Below, piece after piece: positions 54,177 through 62,898 of a DNA stretch of 64,000 bases (the first letter of the stretch is position 1; each line of letters starts with the position of its first letter). The translations under genes were made by a program, and so were the position numbers. The notes under the pieces are model-generated. The model ran no database searches. It was not told the DNA's origin and was given only the letters and a program-made list of their open reading frames with translations. This DNA comes from Alkalihalobacillus trypoxylicola (GTDB taxonomy: Bacteria > Bacillota > Bacilli > Bacillales > Bacillaceae_D): positions 76,212-140,211 of the forward strand of contig NZ_LTAO01000037.1 in assembly GCF_001590785.1 (NCBI RefSeq), read 5' to 3'.

Positions 54177-55538
54177 TTATTTTATAATCTTTCTAAATAA
54201 TGAGGTCGTTAATTTATTTTGTTTATAACGTACTCCTATATCAAAACTTGTTGTTTGATTCAAGATACTCTTTCTGTGTGAAAATGTATTAAAGCTTTCA
54301 AACCCATGATAAGCTCCCATTCCGCTTGCCCCAATGCCACCAAAAGGTAAGTGAGGAGTTGCTAAATGCATAATCGTATCATTTACACAGCCTCCACCAA
54401 AGGAAAGATGATTCATAAACAATTCTTCTACCTTTTTATCTTCTGTAAATAAATAAAGAGCTAATGGATTAGGGTGTTCTCTAACCATGTCTAATACCTC
54501 AGTGTTTTCTTTATAGCTAAAAATAGGTAGTATAGGTCCAAAGATTTCATCTTCCATAATGGAGGAGTTTATTGAGACGTTATCTAGAATAGTAGGCTCT
54601 ATTTGAAGAGAGCTTTCATTTATTCCACCTCCGATTAGCACATCACCTTCTGATAAAAAGCTAACTAGCCTTTCAAAGTGTTTCTCACTTACAATCCTTA
54701 CATATTTCCCTTTATTTACTTTATCTTTCATGAACTGCTTGATTTCCTTTTTTAGATAGTGAATTAATTCATCCTTTACCGTTTCATGGACTAGTAAATA
54801 GTCAGGTGCTACACACGTTTGCCCTGCATTTAAAAATTTACCGAATACGATTCTTTTAGCAGCAAGCTTTAGCTTCGCTTTTTTATCAACAATTAACGGA
54901 CTTTTTCCACCTAGCTCTAAGGTTAAAGGAATTAAATGTTTGGAAGCAGCTTCCATTACCTTTTTTCCAACAGCTACACTACCTGTAAAGAAAATATAAT
55001 CAAAATGCTCACTTAACAAAGCCTGACTTACTTCCTTTTCACCCTCTACTACAGCAATATATTCTTCTGGAAAAGTAGACTTTATTATATTGGCTATTGC
55101 TCTCGATGTATTAGGTGTCCATTCAGATGGCTTAATTACTGCACAATTCCCAGCTGCCATTGCCCCTACAAGAGGTGAAAAAGCTAATTGGGCTGGATAA
55201 TTCCATGGTGCAATGATGAGGGCTACTCCATAAGGCTCATATTGTATATATCCCTGTGAGCCTATATGTGTCGCGACCGTTTTAACCTTCTCTGGCTTGG
55301 ACCATTTAGGAAGATGTTCAATCATATAATTAATTTCCTGATAAACCATTGCCAATTCTGTCATAAAAGCCTCAGGCTTCGATTTGTGCAAATCTTTAAA
55401 AAGCGCATCAAATAATAAATCTTCATTTTCTTCAATCGCAACTTTTAACTTTTTAAGCTGTTCAATTCTAAACGATACATCTAATGTTTTTCCTTCGTAA
55501 AAATAACGCTTCTGCGAATTTCTTAATTGTGTAAACAA
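54177..55538 (-). CDS. Aldehyde dehydrogenase (class 3-like, YwdH type)
   Basis: NAD(P)-dependent oxidation of aldehydes to acids. 453 residues, short class-3 architecture without the long N-terminus of class 1/2. PWNYPAQLAFSPLVGA, FTGSVAVGKKV, LELGGKSPL with the general base Glu, and nucleophile C242 in NAGQTCVAPD; C-terminal LPFGGIGASGMGAYHG. TTG start after AGAGGAGG. Physiological substrate unknown, probably medium- to long-chain aldehydes as for relatives. Confidence 0.9.
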   Translation of the reverse strand: MFTQLRNSQKRYFYEGKTLDVSFRIEQLKKLKVAIEENEDLLFDALFKDLHKSKPEAFMTELAMVYQEINYMIEHLPKWSKPEKVKTVATHIGSQGYIQYEPYGVALIIAPWNYPAQLAFSPLVGAMAAGNCAVIKPSEWTPNTSRAIANIIKSTFPEEYIAVVEGEKEVSQALLSEHFDYIFFTGSVAVGKKVMEAASKHLIPLTLELGGKSPLIVDKKAKLKLAAKRIVFGKFLNAGQTCVAPDYLLVHETVKDELIHYLKKEIKQFMKDKVNKGKYVRIVSEKHFERLVSFLSEGDVLIGGGINESSLQIEPTILDNVSINSSIMEDEIFGPILPIFSYKENTEVLDMVREHPNPLALYLFTEDKKVEELFMNHLSFGGGCVNDTIMHLATPHLPFGGIGASGMGAYHGFESFNTFSHRKSILNQTTSFDIGVRYKQNKLTTSLFRKIIK

Positions 55539-55563
55539 CCGCTTACCTCCTCTTTGATAAACA

Positions 55564-56190
55564 TTATTTTCTTCCGTAATCTGCTTTAATTTCTCCCCAT
55601 TTTTCAGTTTGCCACTTAATAATTTTATTTGAATAAGAGTTCTCTTTTAGCCAGTTCTCCGCTCTTTCCACTAGACTCCAAATATACTGAGTTTCTTCAT
55701 TTTTTACCAAGGTTGCATTTGCCCTTTTTTGCTTGACCCACTTTATTCCTGTTATAGAATCTGAATAAATCGGTTGATTACTCCCTATTTTTTGTAAATA
55801 AGCTAAACCATGGACAATCGCTAGAAATTCCCCCATGTTATTGGTTCCTATAGGAATTTCATCATGACTAAACAGAATCTCTCCTGTTTTTGTATTCACA
55901 CCCTTATATTCGATAATACCAGGGTTTCCACGCGATCCAACATCAACTGAAATGCTATCCCAAATAATTTCCTCTGAATCTAATGAGAAATTGGATAAAT
56001 CTGCTTTTTTAGCTGATTTCTTTTTTAATTTGAAATTGCCATCAAAAGCCGCCTTCGCTTCTTCTATGCTTGGAAAAGATTTAAACCTAGCCCCTTGATA
56101 TCCTTTTACTTGCTCTTCACACTCTTTCCATGTGGTAAAAATTCCTTTTTTTCTTCCTTCCCAAACAACATAAAACTTCTTTTTGCTCAA
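55564..56190 (-). CDS. rnhA: Ribonuclease H type 1 with N-terminal hybrid-binding domain
   Basis: Cuts RNA in RNA:DNA hybrids. The N-terminal RNase H1 hybrid-binding (viroplasmin-like) domain is KFYVVWEGRKKGIFTTW through FPSIEEAKAAF. The catalytic carboxylates of the RNase H domain are D86, E124, D147 and D207 (numbered from the GTG at 56199; subtract 3 for the chosen start). TTG 56190 is preferred because it gives the usual MSKKKFYVVW start with AGGTG at proper spacing. 25 bp before the aldehyde dehydrogenase, same strand. The domain order matches eukaryote-like bacterial RNase H1. Confidence 0.87.
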   Translation of the reverse strand: MSKKKFYVVWEGRKKGIFTTWKECEEQVKGYQGARFKSFPSIEEAKAAFDGNFKLKKKSAKKADLSNFSLDSEEIIWDSISVDVGSRGNPGIIEYKGVNTKTGEILFSHDEIPIGTNNMGEFLAIVHGLAYLQKIGSNQPIYSDSITGIKWVKQKRANATLVKNEETQYIWSLVERAENWLKENSYSNKIIKWQTEKWGEIKADYGRK

Positions 56191-56362
56191 AAAAGACACC
56201 TACTTTATATAATTTGCTTCTAATCAAATAGTAACAATGACTGTGACAATTCACAAATTCTAGGATTATATTCTTTAAGAAAACATTTTATACAGCACTC
56301 TTATTATTACGTTTAAGTTTCTTTTTTTTGATTAAAATAATTAATAAAAAGGAGGTTTGAAC

Positions 56363-56614
56363 ATGCTTATTGATATTGACGAAATTCGTACAGTTAAAGA
56401 GGCTGGAGATTTGATCGCAACAGTTGATGAAAAGCTCTACGCCTTAGTAGAGGATAAAGGTGATAAATATCCCTTTCATCTCGTATGCCTTCAAACTTTT
56501 TCAGTCATACAGAGCTATGATTCTTTACCCTCAAATACTGAAATCGAAGAAGATGTAGGAGTCGAAATTCATGATGTTTATGATCATGAACGAGCTTCAA
56601 TAAAGATAAAATAA
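56363..56614 (+). CDS. Small acidic hypothetical protein, 83 aa
   Basis: Not recognised. Short acidic protein with several predicted strands (LIDIDEIRTVKEAGDLIATV, FHLVCLQTFSVIQSY). GGAGG upstream of ATG 56363 supports translation. It ends 1 bp before the stop of the convergent NodB-fold gene, with no terminator seen between. Confidence 0.55.
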   Translation: MLIDIDEIRTVKEAGDLIATVDEKLYALVEDKGDKYPFHLVCLQTFSVIQSYDSLPSNTEIEEDVGVEIHDVYDHERASIKIK

Positions 56615-56615
56615 A

Positions 56616-57575
56616 CTATTGTAGTGGATATTCAGATAATTGAACAAATTCAAATCCAAGCTCTTTTAGTTGAGGAATAGCTGCCTTGACTCCTTCAAAG
56701 GTCTCTGAGTTCGGCTGATTCATATGTAACAATGCAATATCACCAGCCTCGGCCTCTAACAAAGACTTTTCTACTTGTGCGGAGGAAAATGTTGCACCTG
56801 CATCTCCTAAAATAGAATAATTGACCACTTCTAATCCTAGCTCTTCTACAATTTGCACGGCAACCTCATCATAAAATGCTGTTCCCGCTCTAAAATAAGC
56901 AGGAGGTTCTCCCGTTAGCTCTGTAATAGCCATTTGATTATGAAGTACTTCCTCTATAATTCCCTCAACACTTTCTGTTCCTTTAATACCCCAAGCTTCT
57001 TTTCCCTCTATTGATAAAGGTAAATGATCCGTTCCATGGTTTTGAATTTCAAAAAGAGGGTCCTTAACAAGCTCTAAAAAAATTTCTTTGTTAGCAGAAA
57101 TCCAACGTTCATTGATAAATAAAGTAGCAGCAATGTTTTCCTCACGAAGAAAATCAATTAATTCTCCATCATATAAATGACCATGAGAACCTCCACATGC
57201 ATCAAAAGTTAAAGCGATAACTTGGTCGTTTGTTTGAAGTTTGGTTTTCACTCCTGTAACAAACTCTCCCCATTGCTCGGCCTTCACATCTGAATAACGC
57301 TCAATATCAAAGTTTTCCTTTAGATTTTTTAACTCGTTAAGCATTGTATCTATATCACTTTCGGCATTTTCTTTTTGTTGTTGCTCTTCGTCGTTCACAC
57401 TTTTTTCCGTTTCATTTCTATCATGATTTTCTTCTAGTTTATTTTTTATGTTTTCTTCTATCATACTTTCTTCTGCCACCTCTTTATCAACACTACTCGA
57501 GAAGAATATGAATAATACGATACCTATACTAATGACGATGAGGCTATAAATCATCAAATGAATCCATAATTTCAT
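56616..57575 (-). CDS. Membrane-anchored polysaccharide deacetylase-like protein (TFDAC type)
   Basis: 319 residues: one N-terminal membrane helix (about 5-27), a charged, Glu/Asn-rich linker (about 30-100), then a NodB-like domain. The catalytic Asp in LTFDACGG and the metal histidines in NHGTDH are present, but the usual second Asp of TFDDG is Ala and the RPPxG motif is replaced by RAGTAFYDE, as in a divergent subclass. Likely acts on wall or surface polysaccharide; activity is uncertain. Good AAGGAG. Confidence 0.75.
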   Translation of the reverse strand: MKLWIHLMIYSLIVISIGIVLFIFFSSSVDKEVAEESMIEENIKNKLEENHDRNETEKSVNDEEQQQKENAESDIDTMLNELKNLKENFDIERYSDVKAEQWGEFVTGVKTKLQTNDQVIALTFDACGGSHGHLYDGELIDFLREENIAATLFINERWISANKEIFLELVKDPLFEIQNHGTDHLPLSIEGKEAWGIKGTESVEGIIEEVLHNQMAITELTGEPPAYFRAGTAFYDEVAVQIVEELGLEVVNYSILGDAGATFSSAQVEKSLLEAEAGDIALLHMNQPNSETFEGVKAAIPQLKELGFEFVQLSEYPLQ

Positions 57576-57607
57576 TAACTAGTACTCCTTCTAGATAAAT
57601 AGGACAA

Positions 57608-57641
57608 AACCCTAAGCACCAACATTTTGGGACTTAGGGTT
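57608..57641 (-). terminator. Terminator of 113-codon gene
   Basis: AACCCTAAG and CTTAGGGTT pair perfectly; on the minus strand TTTTG follows. Directly after the stop at 57647. Confidence 0.82.
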
Positions 57642-57646
57642 CCTCT

Positions 57647-57988
57647 CTACTCTTTATTCGATGAATGACCGGTTTCTAAACCTTCTTGCTGTTCTTCATA
57701 CCAGTTATCAAGAACCTTAGCATCCATCACCTTTTTTTCTATATACTTTATTTGTGTCTCTGTGAAAAGGCCATGCCAATCTAATTTTAAATCTGAAACA
57801 GTTTGAACAATGGTTAACAACTCTTGCCAAGCAACGTATCTTTTATACCAAAAAAACTGAGGCTGTTCAGTCATATAAGGATATAAATCATCGAATTCCG
57901 TATGCTTACAATCAATTGTCCGTTCAAATTGTAACTTTGCCGCAGCCAATCTTTCTTCAAAGTAAGCTTGCCACTGGTTGTTCTCCAT
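57647..57988 (-). CDS. Hypothetical helical protein, 113 aa
   Basis: Not recognised. Soluble, helical, rich in Trp, Tyr and Gln (NNQWQAYFEERLAAAKLQF, PQFFWYKRYVAWQEL); no membrane helix. Strong AGGAGGGA upstream and own terminator. The 285-bp spacer beyond its start (57989-58273) shows nothing recognisable. Confidence 0.55.
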   Translation of the reverse strand: MENNQWQAYFEERLAAAKLQFERTIDCKHTEFDDLYPYMTEQPQFFWYKRYVAWQELLTIVQTVSDLKLDWHGLFTETQIKYIEKKVMDAKVLDNWYEEQQEGLETGHSSNKE

Positions 57989-58273
57989 ATCCGTCCCTCC
58001 TGCTATGCTAATAAAGCACCACTTAGTTGTAACTTGCTTTTATTTTACCATGTTATCAAAACATTCTAAATAGAATTTCTTGATCAATTTTTGACAATAT
58101 TTAAAGAACAAAGTTCCCTAAGGGAATGAATTTAATGAGGTATAGTTTTGGAAGCCAGTACTAATGTAAGACAATTATCATTGAAGAAAACAAATCATTG
58201 AAGCTCAAATGAGAGTAGAACTTGATTAAAAAATACTAAATAAATAACGTTATATTTTATACCTATAGAATAT

Positions 58274-58996
58274 TTAAGATTGCAACACCTGATTCCAATG
58301 TTTTATAAAATCATGAATATTACTATAAGTATCGATTTCATGGTCTGTTATTTTAGAACTATTAATGTCAATCCATATTGGTTTAATACCTACTTTTTTA
58401 GCTCCAATTACATCATTATCCCATGAATCTCCGACATAAATAACTTCACGTGGTTCTAATTTAAAGTCATTTAGGACGGTTAAAAATGCTTTTTCGTTTG
58501 GTTTATCATATCCGATTTTTTCAGATACAAATATATGACTTTCTGGTATTATGGTATCTAATTCCAAGTTATTTATTTTAATAGATTGTTCTTTAACCTT
58601 ACCATTAGTAAGAATTCCTATCTTGTAGTGATTACTTAGCTCTTTTAGAAATCGATTAACTGTTTCATCAGGTTTAATTAAATCAAGTACTTTGGAAATG
58701 AATGCTTGAAAATATTCATCTGATTCTCCAACATTCGCCTTTTTACCAAAGAATTGTAGAGTCTTAATAAACCTTAATCTTCTTACAGCATCTAAATCTA
58801 TTTCTCCTTTATGGTGTAATTCCCAATAATATTTATCATTCTTTTTATATTCTACAATAAAATCTTCAAATTGAATTCCATCGGTCAATTTAGATGCTTT
58901 GAAAGTATGATATGTACCTATGTCCCACTTCTCATTAAAATTATATAGTGTATTATCTAAATCAAATAAGATTAATTTTATATCACTATTAAACAT
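58274..58996 (-). CDS. HAD-superfamily hydrolase (subfamily IA)
   Basis: 240 residues. Motif I FDLDNTLYNF (nucleophile D12, acid D14), motif II GILTNGK, motif III Lys in EKIGYDKPNEKAF, motif IV VGDSWDNDVIGAKKVG. An all-helical cap between I and II fits subfamily IA (YjjG/YfnB-like nucleotidases or phosphatases). ATG 58996 has GGAGG at good spacing. Specific substrate unknown. Confidence 0.87.
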   Translation of the reverse strand: MFNSDIKLILFDLDNTLYNFNEKWDIGTYHTFKASKLTDGIQFEDFIVEYKKNDKYYWELHHKGEIDLDAVRRLRFIKTLQFFGKKANVGESDEYFQAFISKVLDLIKPDETVNRFLKELSNHYKIGILTNGKVKEQSIKINNLELDTIIPESHIFVSEKIGYDKPNEKAFLTVLNDFKLEPREVIYVGDSWDNDVIGAKKVGIKPIWIDINSSKITDHEIDTYSNIHDFIKHWNQVLQS

Positions 58997-59375
58997 ATAT
59001 TCCTCCATACTTTAGGAAGTTTTTTTTATCTTTATTCACTTACATTAGATTTTTTTTCTTCTAATTTTAACCATAGCACTGCACCAACCATAATGATTAA
59101 GCCCGTTGTAAATTTAAGAATCTTAAACTTATAATTGCACATGCAAAAAAAGGAGTCAATCTATTTTTTCAAAATTTTGGAAATTATAATCCCCATATAA
59201 TAAATATTTTTATAAAATGATAAATAATCTTAATATATACAATTCATTGTAAATATTAGGATTATTTACTTTGTTTTATAAGGATAATAAAAAAACTAAC
59301 TAATTGAGGATTCAGATGTGGGATAAGAATTTTTTATTGAAAATATTTAATTTATATAAGACACCCTGGTTATAT
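58997..59375. other. AT-rich intergenic region with a possible micro-ORF
   Basis: Apart from the possible 36-codon frame at 59032-59142 I see nothing; 59160-59340 is very AT-rich. Confidence 0.4.
59032..59142 (-). CDS. Possible 36-aa membrane peptide or gene remnant
   Basis: ATG frame encoding a basic N-terminus, one hydrophobic stretch (TTGLIIMVGAVLWLKL) and an acidic-basic tail. It looks like a real transmembrane peptide or the end of a truncated membrane protein, but there is no Shine-Dalgarno. It lies 35 bp before the HAD gene. Confidence 0.25.
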   Translation of the reverse strand: MCNYKFKILKFTTGLIIMVGAVLWLKLEEKKSNVSE

Positions 59376-59792
59376 TTACGAAAGAAATCGACGTTTTTCT
59401 TCTTTTGTTGGTAATCGACACGATGATTTTTGTCCAAATAATTTATACCTTCTTTTAGCAAAAACTCTATAGAAAAAATTCCGTATAGGACGGGGAAATA
59501 TGATGATGAACCTAAAGTAGCTCCAAGGTTTTGAGAGCTTCTCTGCAATTTTAATGATACTATCAGAAAACAGGTATACCTGATGATTTTCTATTACAAC
59601 AACCGTATCCAATTCTTTATTGATTTGATACTTTTCTAAAAGCTGTTGTCCTTTTTCTGATTGAAGGGATGCAAAATAATAAAATTCATCTGTATCTTTT
59701 TTGAGGATAAAATCTACAAATGTATTACACACGTTACAGACTCCATCAAATAAAATAATGCCGCCCGCTTCTTTTTCCTTCAACTTTCTCAT
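59376..59792 (-). CDS. DCC-family thiol-disulfide oxidoreductase-like protein (DUF393)
   Basis: 138 residues beginning with the family motif FDGVCNVCN (C19 and C22 in a thioredoxin-like CxxC), then YYFASLQSEKGQQLL, a typical second block. B. subtilis YuxK is similar. Redox partner unknown; the C-terminus is very basic. The start could be ATG 59792 or a TTG three codons on. Confidence 0.85.
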   Translation of the reverse strand: MRKLKEKEAGGIILFDGVCNVCNTFVDFILKKDTDEFYYFASLQSEKGQQLLEKYQINKELDTVVVIENHQVYLFSDSIIKIAEKLSKPWSYFRFIIIFPRPIRNFFYRVFAKRRYKLFGQKSSCRLPTKEEKRRFLS

Positions 59793-59906
59793 CCTCTCCT
59801 GCCAATTCCTACTCTATTCGTTTATTATAACAAAAAAGCACTTTCACTCACATCATAATGTAGGATTAGTTAATACATACATCTAAAAATAAATTTTAAA
59901 ATAAAT

Positions 59907-59931
59907 GTTTTAATAATTGAGGAGCGGGTAT
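59907..59931 (+). promoter_or_regulatory. Sigma-B-type promoter
   Basis: GTTTTA (59907-59912), 13-bp spacer, GGGTAT (59926-59931): one base from the general-stress consensus GTTTAA-N13-GGGTAT. Transcription would start near 59939 on the plus strand. Confidence 0.5.
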
Positions 59932-59938
59932 ATTTATA

Positions 59939-60025
59939 ATGAACGAGTGAAGATAAATGCATCTTTATTCCTCACCCCCTTTAGTTTGAACTTCATTTGC
60001 CTAGGCGAATGGAGTTCCTTTTTTT
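59939..60025 (+). ncRNA. Candidate sigma-B-dependent C-rich small RNA
   Basis: Between the promoter-like site and a strong terminator lie about 87 nt with no gene: a small AAGAT-AAATGC-ATCTT hairpin, a single-stranded CTCACCCCCTTTAG stretch, then GAACTTCATTTGCC (59988-60001) pairing with GGCGAATGGAGTTC (60004-60017) and seven T. C-rich loops in Firmicute sRNAs (RsaE type) pair with Shine-Dalgarno sequences. The nearest plus-strand gene upstream is far away, so the terminator is not that of a coding gene. Confidence 0.45.
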
Positions 60026-60280
60026 GTTCTTGAATAATCCTATTCTTGACTCCTTAAAATACCTTCTAACCTTCACTTCACTCATAAAGGCCTAAACCCT
60101 TTATCTTAGTTACGATAATCTTACCATTACTTTCCTCTAATACAGCAAAATAATAAAGAATATCCCAACTTCCTCACATATTCTTACATACAAGATAAGA
60201 GTTACGACTCTATGATTGTGACATTATGCTTGGTAAAATGACATCTCAGAAAATACTTTTTATGAAAAGTTGGTGTAAAC

Positions 60281-61288
60281 ATGTTATCTACTGCAGAAAT
60301 CGGAATTGACCTTGGAACTGCAAATTTATTAGTGTATACAAAAGATAAAGGGATTGTTTTAAATGAGCCTTCTGTGGTGGCTTTAAACACAGAAACAAAA
60401 GCAGTATTAGCGGTGGGGACCGAAGCTAAAAATATGGTAGGAAAAACCCCTGCTAATATTATTGCGGTACGCCCTTTAAGAGATGGTGTAATCGCGGACT
60501 TTGATGTAACAACCGATATGCTAAAAGCCGTGATGAAAAAAGCCAGTAAAAAAATAGGGTTATCTTTGCGAAAACCTAATGTTGTAGTCTGTGCACCAAG
60601 CGGTTCAACCTCTGTTGAACGACGTGCCATTTTAGATGCTGTTAGAAGTTGCGGAGCTAAAAATGTTCATATTATAGAAGAACCCGTTGCTGCTGCCATT
60701 GGTTCAGATTTACCTGTTAGTGAGCCGATCGCAAATGTGGTTGTAGACATTGGTGGTGGAACTACAGAGGTTGCGATTATTTCTTTTGGCGGAGTCGTTT
60801 CCTGTAATTCAGTTCGAATTGGTGGAGACAAATTAGATGACGCCATTATTCAATATGTACGTAAAAAATACAATATACTTATCGGTGAACGAACGGCTGA
60901 ACTAGTCAAGATGGAAATAGGCTATACACCTGTAGAGCATGAAGAAATGACCATGGAGGTAAGAGGAAGGGACCTCGTCAATGGCTTACCTAAAACGATC
61001 GAGCTTTCTTCTCTAGAAATTCAGAGTGCTCTTACAGAGGCTATGCTCCAACTATTAGAAGCCATTCGAGCAACATTAGAGAATTGTCCACCTGAGCTTA
61101 GTGGTGATATTGTTGACCGAGGTGTAATGGTAACAGGAGGGGGCGCTTTAATAAACGGAATGCAAGATTGGTTATCCCAAGAAATTTCCGTCCCTGTTCA
61201 TATTGCTCCAAGTCCACTTGAATCAGTCGCTATTGGAACTGGTCGTTCATTAAAATTTATTGACAAACTACAAAAAGCAACTCTATAA
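60281..61288 (+). CDS. mreBH: Rod shape-determining protein MreBH
   Basis: Bacterial actin guiding lateral wall synthesis; MreBH in B. subtilis directs the hydrolase LytE. 335 residues, the same length as B. subtilis MreBH. Nucleotide motifs: [27 protein letters not shown], and [13 protein letters not shown]. Isolated from mreCD, which is typical for MreBH rather than MreB. The Shine-Dalgarno is weak (AAAGTTGGTG). Ends in a strong bidirectional terminator. I assign MreBH over Mbl from length and sequence impression. Confidence 0.85.
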   Translation: MLSTAEIGIDLGTANLLVYTKDKGIVLNEPSVVALNTETKAVLAVGTEAKNMVGKTPANIIAVRPLRDGVIADFDVTTDMLKAVMKKASKKIGLSLRKPNVVVCAPSGSTSVERRAILDAVRSCGAKNVHIIEEPVAAAIGSDLPVSEPIANVVVDIGGGTTEVAIISFGGVVSCNSVRIGGDKLDDAIIQYVRKKYNILIGERTAELVKMEIGYTPVEHEEMTMEVRGRDLVNGLPKTIELSSLEIQSALTEAMLQLLEAIRATLENCPPELSGDIVDRGVMVTGGGALINGMQDWLSQEISVPVHIAPSPLESVAIGTGRSLKFIDKLQKATL

Positions 61289-61290
61289 AA

Positions 61291-61317
61291 AAAGAGCCGT
61301 AATTGCGGCTCTTTTTT
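61291..61317. terminator. Bidirectional terminator between mreBH and tcyP
   Basis: AAAGAGCCG pairs with CGGCTCTTT around a TAATTG loop, with T/A runs on both sides; between convergent genes. Confidence 0.93.
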
Positions 61318-61322
61318 ATTAG

Positions 61323-62708
61323 TTAAATTTCTTGTGTTTCTAGCTTTTGGTTTGGATCGTTATATACTGACTCATCCAATTCCTTTGTCCATTTACCTGT
61401 TAGGGTTCCAGCTGTCATACTTCCACTAACATTAACAGCTGTACGTCCCATGTCAATTAATGGTTCTACAGAAATAAGGACACCAGCTAACGCTATCGGC
61501 ATATCTAAAGCGGATAGTACTAAAAGCGCAGCAAAGGTAGCTCCTCCACCTACACCAGCAACACCGAATGAACTGATTGCTACTACGACAATTAACATGA
61601 GAAGAAAGCCTGGGTCAAGAGGATTGATTCCAATTGTTGGAGCAATCATTACAGCTAACATGGCAGGATAAATACCCGCACAACCGTTTTGACCAATTGA
61701 CAAACCAAACGATCCAGCGAAGTTTGCTGTCCCTTCAGGTACACCTAGCTTGCGTTGTGTTTGTATGTTTAATGGTAATGCACCAGCACTTGTTCTTGAC
61801 GTAAAAGCAAATGCTAATACTGGAAATGCTTTTTTTACATAAGTAATAGGGTTTAAACCAGAAACTAATAACAATATTAAGTGAATAATAAACATAACTG
61901 CTAATGCAACGTAAGAAGCAATAACAAATTTACCTAAGCTAGCAATAGCTGCTAAATCACTTGTCGCAACAGTACGAGTCATAATCGCTAATACACCATA
62001 AGGCGTTAATCTAAGAATCAAAGTCACGACTCTCATCACAATTGCGTGAATGGAATCGATAATTTTAGCAAAGGTTTCTGCCTTTTCTGGTTCCTTACGT
62101 CGAACTCCTAAATAGGCAATTCCTAAAAATACCGTAAAAATAACAACTGCTATTGTAGAAGTAGAACGGGCTCCGGTAAAATCTAAAAATGGATTAGCAG
62201 GCAATAATTGAATAATCTGCTCTGGAAAACTTAACCCTTCAACATTATTCGTATAATTTTCTTCTAAAGAAGCTCCTCTTTCTAACTCTGCTTCACCTTG
62301 TTCAATTTGGATAGCCTCTAGGTTAAATCCAACAGATGTTGCAATCCCTACTGCTGCTGCAATGGCAGTTGTACCAATTAATACAGCAATAATTAACGCA
62401 CTTATCTTACCAATATTTTTTGATAAGGTCATTTTTGTAAAGGCAGATAAGATAGAAATAAAAATTAAAGGCATCACAATCATTTGTAAGAATCGAATAT
62501 AGCTTGTTCCGACCATATTAAACCAATTTGATGATTCAGCGACAACCTCTGATGAGCTACCATATGCCCATTGAAGCCCCAACCCAAAAAGTATTCCTAA
62601 ACCTAGACCAGTAAATACTCTTTTAGAAAATGATAGATGCTTTCTTTGCATCATGTATAAACCTAAAATTAATAATAGCATTATAATAATATTTAAAATA
62701 ACTAACAT
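61323..62708 (-). CDS. tcyP: L-cystine symporter TcyP (dicarboxylate/amino acid:cation family)
   Basis: 461 residues, about eight membrane helices plus re-entrant loops of the DAACS fold. Landmarks: FLQMIVMPLIFISIL, LRLTPYGVLAIM, FAFTSRTSAGALPLN (substrate-site Ser-rich loop in HP1), and GVAGVGGGATFAALLVLSALD. Long insertion with GARSTSTIAVVIFTVFLG is usual for TcyP. ATG 62708 has GAGAGGTG. Imports cystine as a sulfur source; in B. subtilis it is under sulfur control, for which I see no direct evidence here. Confidence 0.9.
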   Translation of the reverse strand: MLVILNIIIMLLLILGLYMMQRKHLSFSKRVFTGLGLGILFGLGLQWAYGSSSEVVAESSNWFNMVGTSYIRFLQMIVMPLIFISILSAFTKMTLSKNIGKISALIIAVLIGTTAIAAAVGIATSVGFNLEAIQIEQGEAELERGASLEENYTNNVEGLSFPEQIIQLLPANPFLDFTGARSTSTIAVVIFTVFLGIAYLGVRRKEPEKAETFAKIIDSIHAIVMRVVTLILRLTPYGVLAIMTRTVATSDLAAIASLGKFVIASYVALAVMFIIHLILLLVSGLNPITYVKKAFPVLAFAFTSRTSAGALPLNIQTQRKLGVPEGTANFAGSFGLSIGQNGCAGIYPAMLAVMIAPTIGINPLDPGFLLMLIVVVAISSFGVAGVGGGATFAALLVLSALDMPIALAGVLISVEPLIDMGRTAVNVSGSMTAGTLTGKWTKELDESVYNDPNQKLETQEI

Positions 62709-62856
62709 ACATTTCACCTCTCCTGTGTATTCATTTTACTCAAGTATCCCAATAAGTCAAGTAGGAATAATTCAATATATGTAATTGACCTATAAAAATG
62801 TCACAAATTTTGTAAAACATTTTTAACTAATCTGATTATAAAAGTATATAAATAAA

Positions 62857-62893
62857 ACTGTCAAAGCATGTACTTCCTTATGCTCTAACAGTT
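62857..62893 (-). terminator. Terminator of nitrilase-family gene
   Basis: Minus strand AACTGT...AGCAT pairs with ATGCT...ACAGTT, followed by TTATTT; directly after the stop at 62899. Confidence 0.7.
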
Positions 62894-62898
62894 TTTCA

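Noticed and set aside
59974-60009. Sigma-I promoter (ACCCCC and CGAA) for mreBH
   Set aside because: Both motifs are present, but 26 bp apart, which I believe is too far, and the CGAA lies inside a strong terminator stem. Because B. subtilis mreBH is a sigma-I target, start-site mapping would be worthwhile.
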